Source: Pseudomonas batumici (GTDB lineage Bacteria; Pseudomonadota; Gammaproteobacteria; Pseudomonadales; Pseudomonadaceae). Taken from it: a DNA stretch of 64,000 nucleotides. The DNA lies in the NCBI RefSeq assembly GCF_000820515.1, contig NZ_JXDG01000057.1, forward strand, positions 62,001-126,000, in the 5' to 3' direction. Below are positions 36,884 to 46,648 of this stretch, piece after piece (position 1 is the stretch's first letter; the number at the start of each line of letters is the position of its first letter). The notes beneath the pieces were generated by a model. That model was not told the DNA's origin, did no database searches, and saw nothing but the letters and a program-made list of their open reading frames with translations. A program made the position numbers and the translations under genes.

Positions 36884-38773
36884 ATGAACAAAAACCTCAA
36901 ATTCAGTCACAAGATCCTGCTGGCTGCGTCGCTGATCGTGCTGACAGCCTTCGCACTCTTCACCCTGTACAACGACTACCTGCAACGCAATGCGATCCGC
37001 GATGACCTCAACAGTTATCTGCATGAAATGGGTGGCGTCGCCGCGAACGACATCCAGACCTGGCTGACCGGCCGCAGCCTGCTGATCGAAAACCTCTCCC
37101 AGTCGGTTGCCCTCAACGCGGACCCGGCCAACGTCTCCAACCTGTTGGAACAGAAGGCCATCACCGCCACCTTCATGGGCGCTTTCCTGGGCAACAAGGA
37201 CGGCAGCTTCATCATCCGCCCGGACAGCAAGATGCCTGACGGCTATGACCCACGCGCCCGGCCCTGGTACAAAAGTGCCGAGAACAGCAGCGGCTCGGCC
37301 CTGACCGAACCCTATATCGACATGGCAACCGGGCAGTTGGTGATCTCCGTCGTCAACACCGTGCGCAAGGCCGGCCAGAGCATCGGCGTGGTGGGCGGCG
37401 ACATGAGCCTGCAAGCCATCGCCGACAGCCTCAACGCCTTGCGTTTCGACGGCAACGGCTACGCCTTCCTGGTCAGCGCCGACGGCAAGATCCTGGTGCA
37501 TCCGGACAAGGCCCTGGTGATGAAAAGCCTCGGCGATGCCTATCCGCAGAACACCCCGCGCATCGGCAACGAGATCAGCGAAACCGACGTCAACGGCAAG
37601 ACCCGCATCGTCGCCTTCGCCCCGATCAAGGGCCTGTCCTCGGTGAACTGGTATGTCGGCCTGTCGGTGGACAAGGACAAGGCCTTTTCGATGCTCAGCA
37701 AGTTCCGCAGCTCGGCGGTGGTCGCCACCACCGTCGCCGTGCTGATCATCATCGCCCTGCTCGGCCTGCTGATCCGCGCGCTGATGCAACCGCTGCACGT
37801 GATGACCCGCGCCATGCAGGATATCGCCGACGGCGAAGGCGACCTGACCCGGCGCCTGGCGATCGAGTCCCAGGACGAGTTCGGCATCCTCGGTGCCGCT
37901 TTCAACCGCTTCGTCGAACGCATCCACACCTCGATCACTGAAGTCTCCTCGGCGACCCAGCACGTCAACGAAGTGGCCCTGCGGGTGGTCAGCGCCTCCA
38001 ACTCGTCGATGCTCAACTCCGACGAACAGGCCAGTCGCACCAACAGTGTCGCCGCGGCCATCAACCAGTTGGGCGCCGCCGCCCAGGAAATCGCCCGCAA
38101 TGCCGCCCAGGCCTCGAACCAGGCCAGCGACGCCCGCGGCCTGGCCGAAGACGGTCAGCAGGTGGTGGAACGCAGCATCAAGGCCATGCACCAGTTGTCG
38201 GAAATGCTCGCCACCTCAAGCACCAACATCGAGTCGCTGAACAGCAAGACGGTGAACATCGGGCAGATTCTCGAAGTGATCACCAGCATCTCCCAGCAAA
38301 CCAACCTGCTGGCCCTCAACGCCGCCATCGAGGCGGCCCGGGCCGGTGAGGCCGGACGCGGCTTTGCGGTGGTGGCAGACGAGGTGCGCAACCTGGCTCA
38401 CCGCACCCAGGAGTCGGCCCAGCAAATCCAGACCATGATTGAAGAACTGCAGGTCGGCGCCCGGGAATCGGTCGGCACCATGGGTCATAGCCAGCGCCAC
38501 AGCCTCGAAAGCGTGGAAATCGCCAACCTGGCCGGCGAGCGCCTGAGCAGCGTGACCCAGCGGATCGGCGAGATCGACGGCATGAACCAGTCCGTCGCCA
38601 CGGCCACCGAGGAGCAGACCTCGGTGGTCGAGTCGATCAACATGGACATCAACGAGATCAACACCCTCAACCAGGAAGGCGTGGAGAACCTGCAATCGAC
38701 GTTGCGGGCCTGTTCCGACCTGGAACAGCAGGCCGCACGGTTGAAGCAGTTGGTGGGTAGCTTCAGGATTTAA
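36884..38773 (+). CDS. Methyl-accepting chemoreceptor for amino acids (PctA/PctB-like, dCache)
   Basis: The 629-residue receptor has a membrane helix (about 10-28), a dCache periplasmic domain, a second helix (about 275-300), HAMP and a signalling domain with the hairpin tip EVITSISQQTNLLALNAAIE. The ligand-binding residues known for amino-acid dCache receptors are all present: Y121, R126, W128, Y129, Y144, D146, D173 (YDPRARPWY, TEPYID, GGD). It should therefore sense L-amino acids. No CheR-binding pentapeptide is seen at the C-terminus (ends GSFRI). It lies near purU and mvaT, like the pct genes of P. aeruginosa. Confidence 0.95.
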   Translation: MNKNLKFSHKILLAASLIVLTAFALFTLYNDYLQRNAIRDDLNSYLHEMGGVAANDIQTWLTGRSLLIENLSQSVALNADPANVSNLLEQKAITATFMGAFLGNKDGSFIIRPDSKMPDGYDPRARPWYKSAENSSGSALTEPYIDMATGQLVISVVNTVRKAGQSIGVVGGDMSLQAIADSLNALRFDGNGYAFLVSADGKILVHPDKALVMKSLGDAYPQNTPRIGNEISETDVNGKTRIVAFAPIKGLSSVNWYVGLSVDKDKAFSMLSKFRSSAVVATTVAVLIIIALLGLLIRALMQPLHVMTRAMQDIADGEGDLTRRLAIESQDEFGILGAAFNRFVERIHTSITEVSSATQHVNEVALRVVSASNSSMLNSDEQASRTNSVAAAINQLGAAAQEIARNAAQASNQASDARGLAEDGQQVVERSIKAMHQLSEMLATSSTNIESLNSKTVNIGQILEVITSISQQTNLLALNAAIEAARAGEAGRGFAVVADEVRNLAHRTQESAQQIQTMIEELQVGARESVGTMGHSQRHSLESVEIANLAGERLSSVTQRIGEIDGMNQSVATATEEQTSVVESINMDINEINTLNQEGVENLQSTLRACSDLEQQAARLKQLVGSFRI

Positions 38774-38960
38774 GCGACGCTGAAGAGTCTGTGGGCTTGT
38801 CTGCCTCCGACTCTTCCTGCAATTGCTGCCAGAGCTCGGCGGCACCGGGAAACTCGGTGCCGTCCTCGCCAGTCAGCGCTTCGCTGTCGTAACGGCTCAG
38901 ACAGCCTTCACCCACGGTCGGCGGCGCCTTCGCGGTCGCCTTGTCGAGCGGATCGGCCAT
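38763..38960 (-). CDS. Small conserved acidic protein, function unknown
   Basis: A 65-residue frame on the minus strand overlaps the chemoreceptor stop by 11 bases (tail to tail). It is hydrophilic and acidic, with GEGCLSRYDSEALTGEDG. It sits 30 bases after purU start-distal end in the arrangement small protein upstream of purU, so the two are likely co-transcribed. I do not recognise a domain; short proteins of this kind occur beside purU in other pseudomonads, from memory. Confidence 0.6.
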   Translation of the reverse strand: MADPLDKATAKAPPTVGEGCLSRYDSEALTGEDGTEFPGAAELWQQLQEESEADKPTDSSASLKS

Positions 38961-38990
38961 TACCCAACCTCCACGCCCGCCAACGGGCTG

Positions 38991-39839
38991 TCAGAACACC
39001 ACGGTCTTGTTGCCGTGCACCAGCACACGATCTTCCAGGTGATAACGCAGGCCACGGGCCAGCACCATTTTCTCGACATCGCGGCCGAAACGCACCATGT
39101 CCTCGATGCTATCACTGTGGCTCACGCGCACCACGTCCTGTTCGATGATCGGGCCGGCATCCAGTTCTTCGGTCACGTAGTGGCACGTTGCCCCGATCAG
39201 TTTCACGCCCCGCAGGGACGCCTGGTGATAGGGCTTGGCGCCGACGAACGACGGCAGGAAGCTGTGGTGGATGTTGATCACCTGGTGGGCGTACTCGCGG
39301 CACAGCTCCGGCGGCAGGATCTGCATGTAACGCGCCAGTACCACCACATCGGCTTCGTGATGCTTGACCAGGCGCGACACTTCGGCAAACGCCGGTTCCT
39401 TGTCCTGCGGGTTCACCGGCACGTGGTAATAAGGAATGCCATGCCACTCGACCATGCTGCGCAGGTCGTCGTGGTTGGAAATCACACAGGCGATCCGGCA
39501 GTCCAGTTCGTCGCTGTGCCAGCGGTGCAGCAGATCCGCCAGGCAATGGGATTCACGGCTGGCCATCAACACCACACGCTTCTTCTGCTCGGTGTCGGTG
39601 ATGCGCCAGGTCATGGAAAATTCTTCGGCGATCGGGGCAAACGCCTCACGAAACGCGTCCAGGCCAAACGGCAGGCTGTCGGCACGAATCTCGTGACGCA
39701 TGAAGAACCAGCCACTGAGGTTGTCGGAGTGATGGCTCGCTTCGGTGATCCAACCGTTGTAAGACGCCAGAAAGTTACTGACTTTGGCGACGATGCCAAC
39801 GCGGTCGGGACAGGCAATCACCAGCCGGAAAGTGCGCAT
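38991..39839 (-). CDS. purU: Formyltetrahydrofolate deformylase PurU
   Basis: PurU hydrolyses 10-formyl-tetrahydrofolate to formate and tetrahydrofolate, balancing one-carbon pools. The 282-residue enzyme has an N-terminal ACT domain (FRLVIACPDRVGIVAKVS) and a formyltransferase fold with catalytic NIHHSFLPSF (Asn, His) and ELDAGPII (Asp). ATG 39839 begins the family homology. It is divergent from mvaT. Confidence 0.96.
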   Translation of the reverse strand: MRTFRLVIACPDRVGIVAKVSNFLASYNGWITEASHHSDNLSGWFFMRHEIRADSLPFGLDAFREAFAPIAEEFSMTWRITDTEQKKRVVLMASRESHCLADLLHRWHSDELDCRIACVISNHDDLRSMVEWHGIPYYHVPVNPQDKEPAFAEVSRLVKHHEADVVVLARYMQILPPELCREYAHQVINIHHSFLPSFVGAKPYHQASLRGVKLIGATCHYVTEELDAGPIIEQDVVRVSHSDSIEDMVRFGRDVEKMVLARGLRYHLEDRVLVHGNKTVVF

Positions 39840-40186
39840 GAGGGGGAAACTCCAGAACTTCGCAAAGGTCGTCATTCTAGCGAGTACGCGGAAAAACTGC
39901 AGTATTCGTTGCACAGCGCGCCCATTCCCGGCCCGGCGCCGAACCCTCCCCCGGTGTGTAGTGGCGTTGCGAGTGACACGCCGCAGAGCACCGATAATTC
40001 AAACATCCGCACAACAAGACCGCTCTTGGCCGCCGCGCCGAAAACATCTAAGTCCGCGACAAGCGCCCGCCTAAGTTTCAAATTAAATGCAATAAACCCT
40101 CTATTAAATGTTTACTTGCCCAAACACTCTGACTACTATTGCGTCACTGCATCCCTGTCGTCCTGACTCATCATAAGGTAGTGTCC
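39840..40186. other. Divergent control region of purU and mvaT
   Basis: 347 bases without a gene. The half near mvaT is clearly AT-rich (about 40080-40120), which would suit autoregulation by the H-NS-like MvaT. Confidence 0.5.
40111..40139 (+). promoter_or_regulatory. Likely sigma-70 promoter of mvaT
   Basis: TTTACT (40111-40116) and TACTAT (40134-40139) with a 17-base spacer, 47 bases before the mvaT start codon, inside the AT-rich stretch. Confidence 0.55.
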
Positions 40187-40564
40187 ATGTCCCTGATCCA
40201 GAAATACCACGCCACCCAGGAAGCCATCAAAGAACTGCAAGCCCAAATGGCTGCAATGGAAAAAGACGGCGCGCTGAAAAAAGAAATGGAATTCGAAAGC
40301 AAACTGCGCACTCTGCTGGGCGAGTACAACAAGGCACTGCCAGATGTCATCAACATTCTGGACCCACAGGCCAAAGCCGGCAAAGCCGTTCGTGGCGCCG
40401 TGAAAACCACCGGCACCAAACGTGCGCGCAAGGTCAAGCAATACAAGAACCCGCACAACGGTGAAGTGATCGAAACCAAAGGCGGCAACCACAAGACTCT
40501 GAAAGAGTGGAAAGCCAAGTGGGGCGGCGACGTGGTTGAAGGCTGGGCAACCCTGCTGGGCTAA
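40187..40564 (+). CDS. mvaT: H-NS-family xenogeneic silencer MvaT
   Basis: The 125-residue protein has an N-terminal oligomerisation coiled coil (about 1-60, AIKELQAQMAAMEKDG) and the C-terminal DNA-binding domain RKVKQYKNPHNGEVIETKGGNHKTLKEWKAKWG with the AT-hook-like KGGN motif and the WATLLG end. It closely follows P. aeruginosa MvaT from memory and acts as a nucleoid protein silencing AT-rich DNA. It is followed by a strong terminator. If the 28-kb duplication is real its dosage doubles. Confidence 0.96.
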   Translation: MSLIQKYHATQEAIKELQAQMAAMEKDGALKKEMEFESKLRTLLGEYNKALPDVINILDPQAKAGKAVRGAVKTTGTKRARKVKQYKNPHNGEVIETKGGNHKTLKEWKAKWGGDVVEGWATLLG

Positions 40565-40597
40565 GCCAAGCCGGTCACGGACGCTATTCGCGATCCA

Positions 40598-40628
40598 CAA
40601 AAAAACGCCAGTTCACTGGCGTTTTTTA
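40598..40628. terminator. Bidirectional terminator between mvaT and sbcB
   Basis: Arms AAACGCCAG and CTGGCGTTT around a TTCA-type loop, with A and T runs on either side, between convergent genes. Confidence 0.92.
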
Positions 40629-40655
40629 TTGCCTGCCATTTAATCGCCCGGGTGT

Positions 40656-42092
40656 TTAACCGACCGCCATGTTAAAACCCATGCACAAAGACTGTGCATA
40701 GTCCTGCCACTGCTCCAGCACCTGACGCTGCGCCGGTGTCGCATCCGGTAAACACTTCATCAGCTGCTCGGTAAAATCCGCCAGGGTATTCGGTGCGCCC
40801 CAGGCAGCCTCGCTCAGACGCTGTCGGCAGAATGTCCGCCAACGTTGCTGCTCTTCTTCACTCAAGCTGCCGGGAAAGTTGCGCGCGCGATAACGGAATA
40901 ATAATTCCGGCAAGCGTTCATCATCGAACGGCCATTGCATCCGCGCCAACTGCTCGGGGTCGGCACTGCGAACTTGCTCACACAATCGCCGGTCGCGGTC
41001 GCCGATAAAGCCGTCGTATAACTGCTGCTCCGGATCCTCGCTGGGGGTGAAATCTTCGCCGGCATAAAGGGCCTGGACTTTATCCCGCCAAACTTCCTGG
41101 GTATCACTCAGTTGCTGGCGACGCGCCTCATAAAGCGCCATGTCCAATTGCAGGCGTTGCTGATCTTCGCCCCGCAATACCTTCAGCGGCGCCACCACCG
41201 GACAACGGTTGACATGAATCAACTTGAGCGGCACCGGCAGTTGCCCTTCGCCCCGCTCCTCATGACGGGTGTACAGCTGCTGACGCAGGGTATCGGCATC
41301 CAGATCCAGCAACGGCCGCGGATCCTGGGACAGATCGCAGACAATCAGGGCGTTGCGGTTACGCGGGTGCCACGCCAGCGGCAGGACCACCCCCAGGTAA
41401 TGGCGCGCGGCAGAAAAGCGTCCGGAGATATGCACCATCGGCTGTAACAGGCGAACCTGGTCCAATACCCGCTGTTTGCTGCGCAGTTCAAACAGCCAGT
41501 CATACAACTTCGGCTGTTTCTCGCGGATCAACCGTGCCAGGGCAATCGTGGCGCGCACATCGGACAAGGCTTCGTGGGCGTGACCATGATCGATGCCATT
41601 GGCGGCGGTCAGGCGTTCGAGCCTGAGGGTCACGCGCCCGTCCTCCTCGGGCCAGACGATCCCTTGCGGACGCAGCGCATAGGCCGCACGCACCACATCG
41701 ATCAAGTCCCAACGGCTGTTGCCACCCTGCCACTCCCGCGCATAGGGATCGAAAAAGTTGCGATACAGGCTGTACCGGGTCACTTCGTCATCGAAGCGCA
41801 AGGTGTTGTAGCCGGCGCCGCAGGTCCCCGGACGAGACAGCTGGGCGTGCACGCGGGTCATGAAGTCGGCCTCCGCCAACCCCTGCTCGGCGAGTTGCCG
41901 CGGGGTGATGCCGGTGATCAGGCAAGCCGCCGGGTGTGGCAGGATATCCTCGCTCGGACGGCAATACAGGTTGACCGGTTCATCGATCTCGTTGAGCTCG
42001 GCATCGGTACGGATGCCCGCCACCTGCAAGGCGCGGTCGCTGCGCGGATTGATCCCGGTGGTTTCGTAGTCGTACCAGAAGATAGAGGTCAC
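40656..42092 (-). CDS. sbcB: Exodeoxyribonuclease I (SbcB)
   Basis: ExoI degrades single-stranded DNA 3' to 5' in recombination and mismatch repair. The 478-residue protein has the DEDD exonuclease motif WYDYETTG near the start, GHAHEALSDVRATIALA with the last acidic residues, and the SH3-like and C-terminal helical parts expected for the family. Length matches E. coli ExoI. It is convergent with mvaT. Confidence 0.95.
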   Translation of the reverse strand: MTSIFWYDYETTGINPRSDRALQVAGIRTDAELNEIDEPVNLYCRPSEDILPHPAACLITGITPRQLAEQGLAEADFMTRVHAQLSRPGTCGAGYNTLRFDDEVTRYSLYRNFFDPYAREWQGGNSRWDLIDVVRAAYALRPQGIVWPEEDGRVTLRLERLTAANGIDHGHAHEALSDVRATIALARLIREKQPKLYDWLFELRSKQRVLDQVRLLQPMVHISGRFSAARHYLGVVLPLAWHPRNRNALIVCDLSQDPRPLLDLDADTLRQQLYTRHEERGEGQLPVPLKLIHVNRCPVVAPLKVLRGEDQQRLQLDMALYEARRQQLSDTQEVWRDKVQALYAGEDFTPSEDPEQQLYDGFIGDRDRRLCEQVRSADPEQLARMQWPFDDERLPELLFRYRARNFPGSLSEEEQQRWRTFCRQRLSEAAWGAPNTLADFTEQLMKCLPDATPAQRQVLEQWQDYAQSLCMGFNMAVG

Positions 42093-42263
42093 GGCGGGTT
42101 CCTGAACAAAAGACCGACGCAGTCTAGGCGTTCAGCGCCCCCTCGGACCAGCTTCCCGTAACAACTGGATGCAAGCACTTCGATACCGTTCATTACAGAG
42201 TTCAGTTGCTTAGCCGGCCGCCGCTGGCTAGCATCGGGCTTCTGTCCGCAAGGACCCGCCACC

Positions 42264-42989
42264 ATGCCATCGATTTCAGCACTGACAAGGAAGACTGCGC
42301 TGCCAATCCCCCTGGACACCCGCTACCGGGTCGAAACCCCGGAAGGCATCGACCTGCCCCTGCGTCCGGCCGGCCTGCCCGTGCGGGCAGTGGCGTTCGC
42401 CATCGACCTGGGCGTACGCGGCATTCTGCTCGGCACCCTGTTGAGCGGCCTGATGCTGCTGGGCAAGCTGGGCCTGGGGCTGGGCTCGATCGTGCTGTTC
42501 CTCGTCAGTTGGTGGTACATGGTGCTGTTCGAAGTGCTGAATCAGGGACGCTCCCCGGGCAAGCAGATGATGGGCCTGCGCGTGGTCCATGACGACGGCA
42601 CACCGATCGGCTGGGCCGCCTCCCTGACCCGCAACCTGCTGCGTTTTGTCGACATGCTGCCGTTCGGCTATTTTCTCGGTGCCATCAGTTGCCTGCAGCA
42701 CCCGACCTTCAAGCGCCTCGGCGACCTGGCCGGCGGCACGCTGGTGGTCTATCGCGAACAACCGCTGTCGCGCCCCACCCTGCCCCAGGCGACACCGCGC
42801 ACGGCGCCCTTCGTCCTGCGCCTGGCGGAACAGCGGGCGGTGTTGAGTTTCGCCGAGCGCCAGGGCGAACTCAGCGGCGAACGCAGCGGCGAACTGGCGG
42901 CGCTGCTGGCAACACCCCTGGGTGTGCCGGCGTCCCGGGCCAAGGCTGAATTGAACGGCATCGCCCATGGGTTGTTGGGTCCACTATGA
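42264..42989 (+). CDS. RDD-family membrane protein, first gene of MoxR operon
   Basis: The 241-residue protein has an RDD domain (about 20-160): VETPEGIDLPLRPAGLPVRAVAFAID, then three membrane helices and NQGRSPGKQMMGLRV. The C-terminal part is hydrophilic and mostly Ala/Leu/Glu. Its stop overlaps the next gene by four bases (ATGA). RDD proteins are of unknown or transport-related function. It opens a six-gene unit in which all steps are overlapped or nearly so. Confidence 0.88.
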   Translation: MPSISALTRKTALPIPLDTRYRVETPEGIDLPLRPAGLPVRAVAFAIDLGVRGILLGTLLSGLMLLGKLGLGLGSIVLFLVSWWYMVLFEVLNQGRSPGKQMMGLRVVHDDGTPIGWAASLTRNLLRFVDMLPFGYFLGAISCLQHPTFKRLGDLAGGTLVVYREQPLSRPTLPQATPRTAPFVLRLAEQRAVLSFAERQGELSGERSGELAALLATPLGVPASRAKAELNGIAHGLLGPL

Positions 42990-43966
42990 AACAGAGCCTC
43001 TTCGAAAGCCGCCATCAGCCCGAGTGGCAACGTTTTGCCCAATGGCTCGACCAACTCGAGCGCGGCAAGGCCAAAGCCACCGACCTGAGCGAGTTCCCCG
43101 CCCACTACCGGCGCCTTTGCCAGCAACTGGCCCTGACCCAGGAACGCGGCTACAGCAGCCATCTGGTCGACGCCCTGCAACAGTTGGCCTTGCGCGGGCA
43201 CCAGCAGCTCTATCGACACCGCAGCCACCTCGGCGCCTCGGTGCTGGGTTTCATCTTCGCCGGTTTCCCGCGCCTGGTGCGCGAGCAATGGCCCTTCGTC
43301 CTGGTCGCCGGCGTGCTGTTCTTCGCCAGCCTGGGACTGACCGGCGCGCTGGTCCATGGCTTTCCCGACCTGGTCTACAGCATCGTCAGCCCCCAGCAGG
43401 TCGCCGAGATGCAAGCCATGTACGACCCCAGCGCCAGCCGCCTGGGACGCACCGTCGCGCGGGCCTCCAGCGAAAACTGGGTGATGTTCGGCTACTACAT
43501 CATGAACAACATCGGCATTGCCTTCCAGACCTTCGCCGGCGGCTTGCTGTTCGGCCTGGGCAGCCTGTTCTTCCTGCTGTTCAACGGCCTGACGATCGGC
43601 GCGGTGGCCGGGCACCTGACCCAGATCGGCTACGGCCAGACCTTCTGGTCCTTTGTCATCGGTCACGGCGCCTTCGAACTCAGCGCCATCGTCCTGTCCG
43701 GGGCCGCCGGCCTGCAACTGGGCTGGGCGCTGGTGGCGCCGGGACGCCTGCCGCGCGGCGAGGCCCTGCGCCTGAGCGCGCAGAAAAGCATCGGGATCAT
43801 CGGCGGGGTGATCCTGTTCCTGCTGATCGCCGCCTTTATCGAAGCCTATTGGTCGTCCATGAACACGCTCGCGCCCACGCTCAAATATGCGGTGGGCGCG
43901 GGACTCTGGCTGCTGGTGGCCGCCTATCTGCTGTTGGCCGGAAGGAACGACCATGCGCCTGACTGA
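42986..43966 (+). CDS. SpoIIM/DUF95-family membrane protein
   Basis: The 326-residue protein has a cytoplasmic N-terminus (about 1-90, KQSLFESRHQPEWQRF) and about five to six membrane helices, with GHGAFELSAIVLSGAAGLQLG typical of stage II sporulation protein M relatives. Pseudomonas does not sporulate, so the role is different and unknown. It overlaps the RDD gene by four bases and the next gene by fourteen. Confidence 0.88.
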   Translation: MKQSLFESRHQPEWQRFAQWLDQLERGKAKATDLSEFPAHYRRLCQQLALTQERGYSSHLVDALQQLALRGHQQLYRHRSHLGASVLGFIFAGFPRLVREQWPFVLVAGVLFFASLGLTGALVHGFPDLVYSIVSPQQVAEMQAMYDPSASRLGRTVARASSENWVMFGYYIMNNIGIAFQTFAGGLLFGLGSLFFLLFNGLTIGAVAGHLTQIGYGQTFWSFVIGHGAFELSAIVLSGAAGLQLGWALVAPGRLPRGEALRLSAQKSIGIIGGVILFLLIAAFIEAYWSSMNTLAPTLKYAVGAGLWLLVAAYLLLAGRNDHAPD

Positions 43967-45488
43967 CGCCAGCGTGGCCATTCGCCCCCGCAACACCTGG
44001 GAAGCCATGGACCTGGGTGTGCTGCTGGCCCGGCAGCATCGCGGTTTGCTGATGGGCAGCTGGGCGCTGGTCACCCTGCCAGTCTTCGCCCTCCTGAGCG
44101 TGCTCCTCTGGGACCACCCCTCCATCGCCATGCTGCTGTTCTGGTGGCTGAAACCAGCGTTCGAGCGCCTGCCGCTGCATATCCTGTCCAAGGCCCTGTT
44201 CGGCGACACCCCCAGCCTGAAACAGACACTCAAGGCCTGGCCGCGCCTGCTCAAGCCGCAACTGCTGGCGAGCCTGACCTGGCGCCGCCTGAGCCTGAGC
44301 CGCAGCTTCACCCTGCCGGTGCAACAGCTCGAAGGCCTGGACGGACAAGCCCGCCAGCAGCGGCTGCGGGTCCTCCTGCCCCAGGGCCGGCGGGCGGCCC
44401 GCTGGCTGACGGTGATCGGCGTGCACCTGGAATATGTCCTGTGGTTCGGCCTGCTGGGGCTGTTCTACCTGTTGGTACCCCGGCAGATCGAAATCGACTG
44501 GCACTGGCAGCAACTGGTGTTTGCGGCCCAGCATCAGGGGCTCTGGCTGCAACACCTGAGCAACGCGTTCTACGCGCTGATCCTGATCGTCTGGGAACCG
44601 ATTTATATCGCCTGCGGGTTCAGCCTGTACCTCAATCGCAGGACCGTACTGGAAGCCTGGGATATCGAACTGATTTTCCGCCAGTTGCGCCAGCGCCTGA
44701 TGCCGGTGGTCACCGCGCTGTTGCTCGGCGTGGGTCTCTTGTCGATGCCCTTCGCGCAACCGGCCATGGCCGCCGAACCCGCGGCCCCGGATACGCCCAG
44801 GCTGCTCAAGCAAGCGTTGACCAGCCAGGCCTCCCAGGACGCGATCAAGGCGCAACTGCAGGCGCCGCCGTTCAAGAATCCGGAAACCGTGACCCGCTGG
44901 CGGTTGGGCGAACCATCGAGCAAGGCCAGCAGCAAGCCTTCTTCCGGCTGGCTGAAGAGCCTGCTGGAGCATTTTGACAGCCGCATCGCCGGCACACTCA
45001 CCCAAGGGTTGGAAATTCTGCTCTGGGCCCTGGTGTTCGGCCTGCTGGCCTGGTTGGTCTGGCGTTATCGGGACGGTCTGCTGACCTTTGTCGGCCGACG
45101 CCGCAGGCCTCGGGCAAAGCCCGCTCCGAGCCCCGCGCCGCAACTGTTCGGCCTGGCCCTGGGGATCGAGACCTTGCCCGACGACATCGCCGCCAGCGCC
45201 GAGGCCCTCTGGCCCCGGCAACCGCGCGAAGCCATGAGCCTGCTCTACCGTGGCCTGCTCAGCCGCCTGCTGCATGACTACCAGTTGCCCCTGAAGAACG
45301 CCGATACCGAGGGGCAGGTCCTGGAGCGGCTCGCCCAGTTGCAGGAACCGGCCCTCCAGGCCTTCAGCCAGGAGTTGACCGGCCACTGGCAGAACCTCGC
45401 CTACGGCCATCGCCTGCCGGCGGCCCACCAGCAACAGGCGCTGTGCGAAAGCTGGCGGCGGTTGTTCGGCCCGGGAGCGGTCCGATGA
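43953..45488 (+). CDS. DUF4129-containing membrane protein
   Basis: The 511-residue protein has several membrane segments (near 35-65, 150-175, 205-225, 245-270, 335-360) and a C-terminal DUF4129-like region (EAMSLLYRGLLSRLLHDYQLPL, near 425-500). ATG 43953 begins inside the spoIIM-like gene; the frame is open further upstream without support. The stop overlaps the next start (ATGA). The function is unknown; in other bacteria DUF4129 genes accompany MoxR ATPases. Confidence 0.85.
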   Translation: MRLTDASVAIRPRNTWEAMDLGVLLARQHRGLLMGSWALVTLPVFALLSVLLWDHPSIAMLLFWWLKPAFERLPLHILSKALFGDTPSLKQTLKAWPRLLKPQLLASLTWRRLSLSRSFTLPVQQLEGLDGQARQQRLRVLLPQGRRAARWLTVIGVHLEYVLWFGLLGLFYLLVPRQIEIDWHWQQLVFAAQHQGLWLQHLSNAFYALILIVWEPIYIACGFSLYLNRRTVLEAWDIELIFRQLRQRLMPVVTALLLGVGLLSMPFAQPAMAAEPAAPDTPRLLKQALTSQASQDAIKAQLQAPPFKNPETVTRWRLGEPSSKASSKPSSGWLKSLLEHFDSRIAGTLTQGLEILLWALVFGLLAWLVWRYRDGLLTFVGRRRRPRAKPAPSPAPQLFGLALGIETLPDDIAASAEALWPRQPREAMSLLYRGLLSRLLHDYQLPLKNADTEGQVLERLAQLQEPALQAFSQELTGHWQNLAYGHRLPAAHQQQALCESWRRLFGPGAVR

Positions 45489-46648
45489 ACCGGCGTCTTT
45501 CCTGGCTGATCGGCCTGGTCCTGCTGGCGTTGCTCGCAGGCGTCGGCCTCTATCTCTATCACAAGGCGATGCCCTACAGCGTAGTCATCGATCACGGCCC
45601 CTCGCCCGAGGCACGCGCCAACCCTTACCTGGCCGCCGAACAGTTTCTGCGCCAGCGCGGCCTGAAGGTCGAGCATGCCACCAGCCTGGACATTCTCCCC
45701 GGCCTGGACCCGCGCGGGCGGAGCCTGATGCTGCTGGGCGAGCGCTCGAACATGACCCCGCGCCAGGCCGACCAGTTGCTCAACTGGACCCGGGCCGGTG
45801 GCCGGCTGCTGTTCGTCGCCGAGGCCCTATGGGACCCCAGGACCGGGAAAAGCGGCGACCTGCTGCTCGACCGCGTGCAACTGCGCCAGGTACTGAGCAA
45901 GGACCTCAAGGGCGAAGGCCCGGAACCGGAAGACGACCGCTACCCCCTGTTGACCCGGATGTACCTGGAGGACGAGGACGCACCGGCCTACTTCAGTTTC
46001 GACACCGCCTTCCACCTGTCCGACCCGAAGAACCTGGCGCAATCCTGGGCCAACAGCGCGACCTCCACCCATCTGGTGCAAGTGGACTACGGGGCCGGCA
46101 GCGTCACCGTGCTGACCGACGCCGAGCTCTGGACCAACCACGCCATCGGCCTCTACGACAACGCCTGGCTGCTCTGGTACCTGGCCCAGGACAGCGACGT
46201 GACCCTGCTGTTCAACACCGACCACGACAACCTGCTCACGCTGTTGTGGCGCTACTTCCCCCAGGCCCTGGTCGCCCTCGCCGCCCTCCTCGGCCTGTGG
46301 CTATGGCATGTCGGACTGCGCCAGGGGCCGCTGCAGGTCCCCGCCTCGCGGGCGCGCCGACAACTGCAGGAACACCTGCGGGCCAGCGCCGACTTCCTGC
46401 TGCGCCGCAGCGGCCATGAGACCCTGCTCCAGGCCTTGCGACAGGACATCCTGCGCCGGGCCCGCAAGCGTCACCCCGGTTTCGAACGACTCGGCGTTGC
46501 CGAACAATGGCAGGTGCTCGCGCGCCTGACCCGCCAACCCACCAGCGCCATCAGCCAGGCCCTGCGCCCGCGACCGAAGCAACGCCTTTCCAGCGTCGAC
46601 TTCAGCCGCCAGGTCGCCCACCTGCAAACTCTCAGGAATGCCCTATGA
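45485..46648 (+). CDS. DUF4350-containing membrane protein
   Basis: The 387-residue protein has an N-terminal membrane helix (about 5-25), an extracytoplasmic DUF4350 region with EARANPYLAAEQFLRQRG and DQLLNWTRAGGRLLFVAE, a second helix (about 258-280) and a cytoplasmic helical tail. The DUF4350 fold is related to glutamine-amidotransferase-like/GldG domains, which bind rather than catalyse. It overlaps both neighbours by four bases. Confidence 0.87.
   Translation: MNRRLSWLIGLVLLALLAGVGLYLYHKAMPYSVVIDHGPSPEARANPYLAAEQFLRQRGLKVEHATSLDILPGLDPRGRSLMLLGERSNMTPRQADQLLNWTRAGGRLLFVAEALWDPRTGKSGDLLLDRVQLRQVLSKDLKGEGPEPEDDRYPLLTRMYLEDEDAPAYFSFDTAFHLSDPKNLAQSWANSATSTHLVQVDYGAGSVTVLTDAELWTNHAIGLYDNAWLLWYLAQDSDVTLLFNTDHDNLLTLLWRYFPQALVALAALLGLWLWHVGLRQGPLQVPASRARRQLQEHLRASADFLLRRSGHETLLQALRQDILRRARKRHPGFERLGVAEQWQVLARLTRQPTSAISQALRPRPKQRLSSVDFSRQVAHLQTLRNAL

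Noticed and set aside
42986..43966. Sporulation gene (SpoIIM)
   Set aside because: The family name reflects distant similarity only; the operon context with MoxR points to another role.
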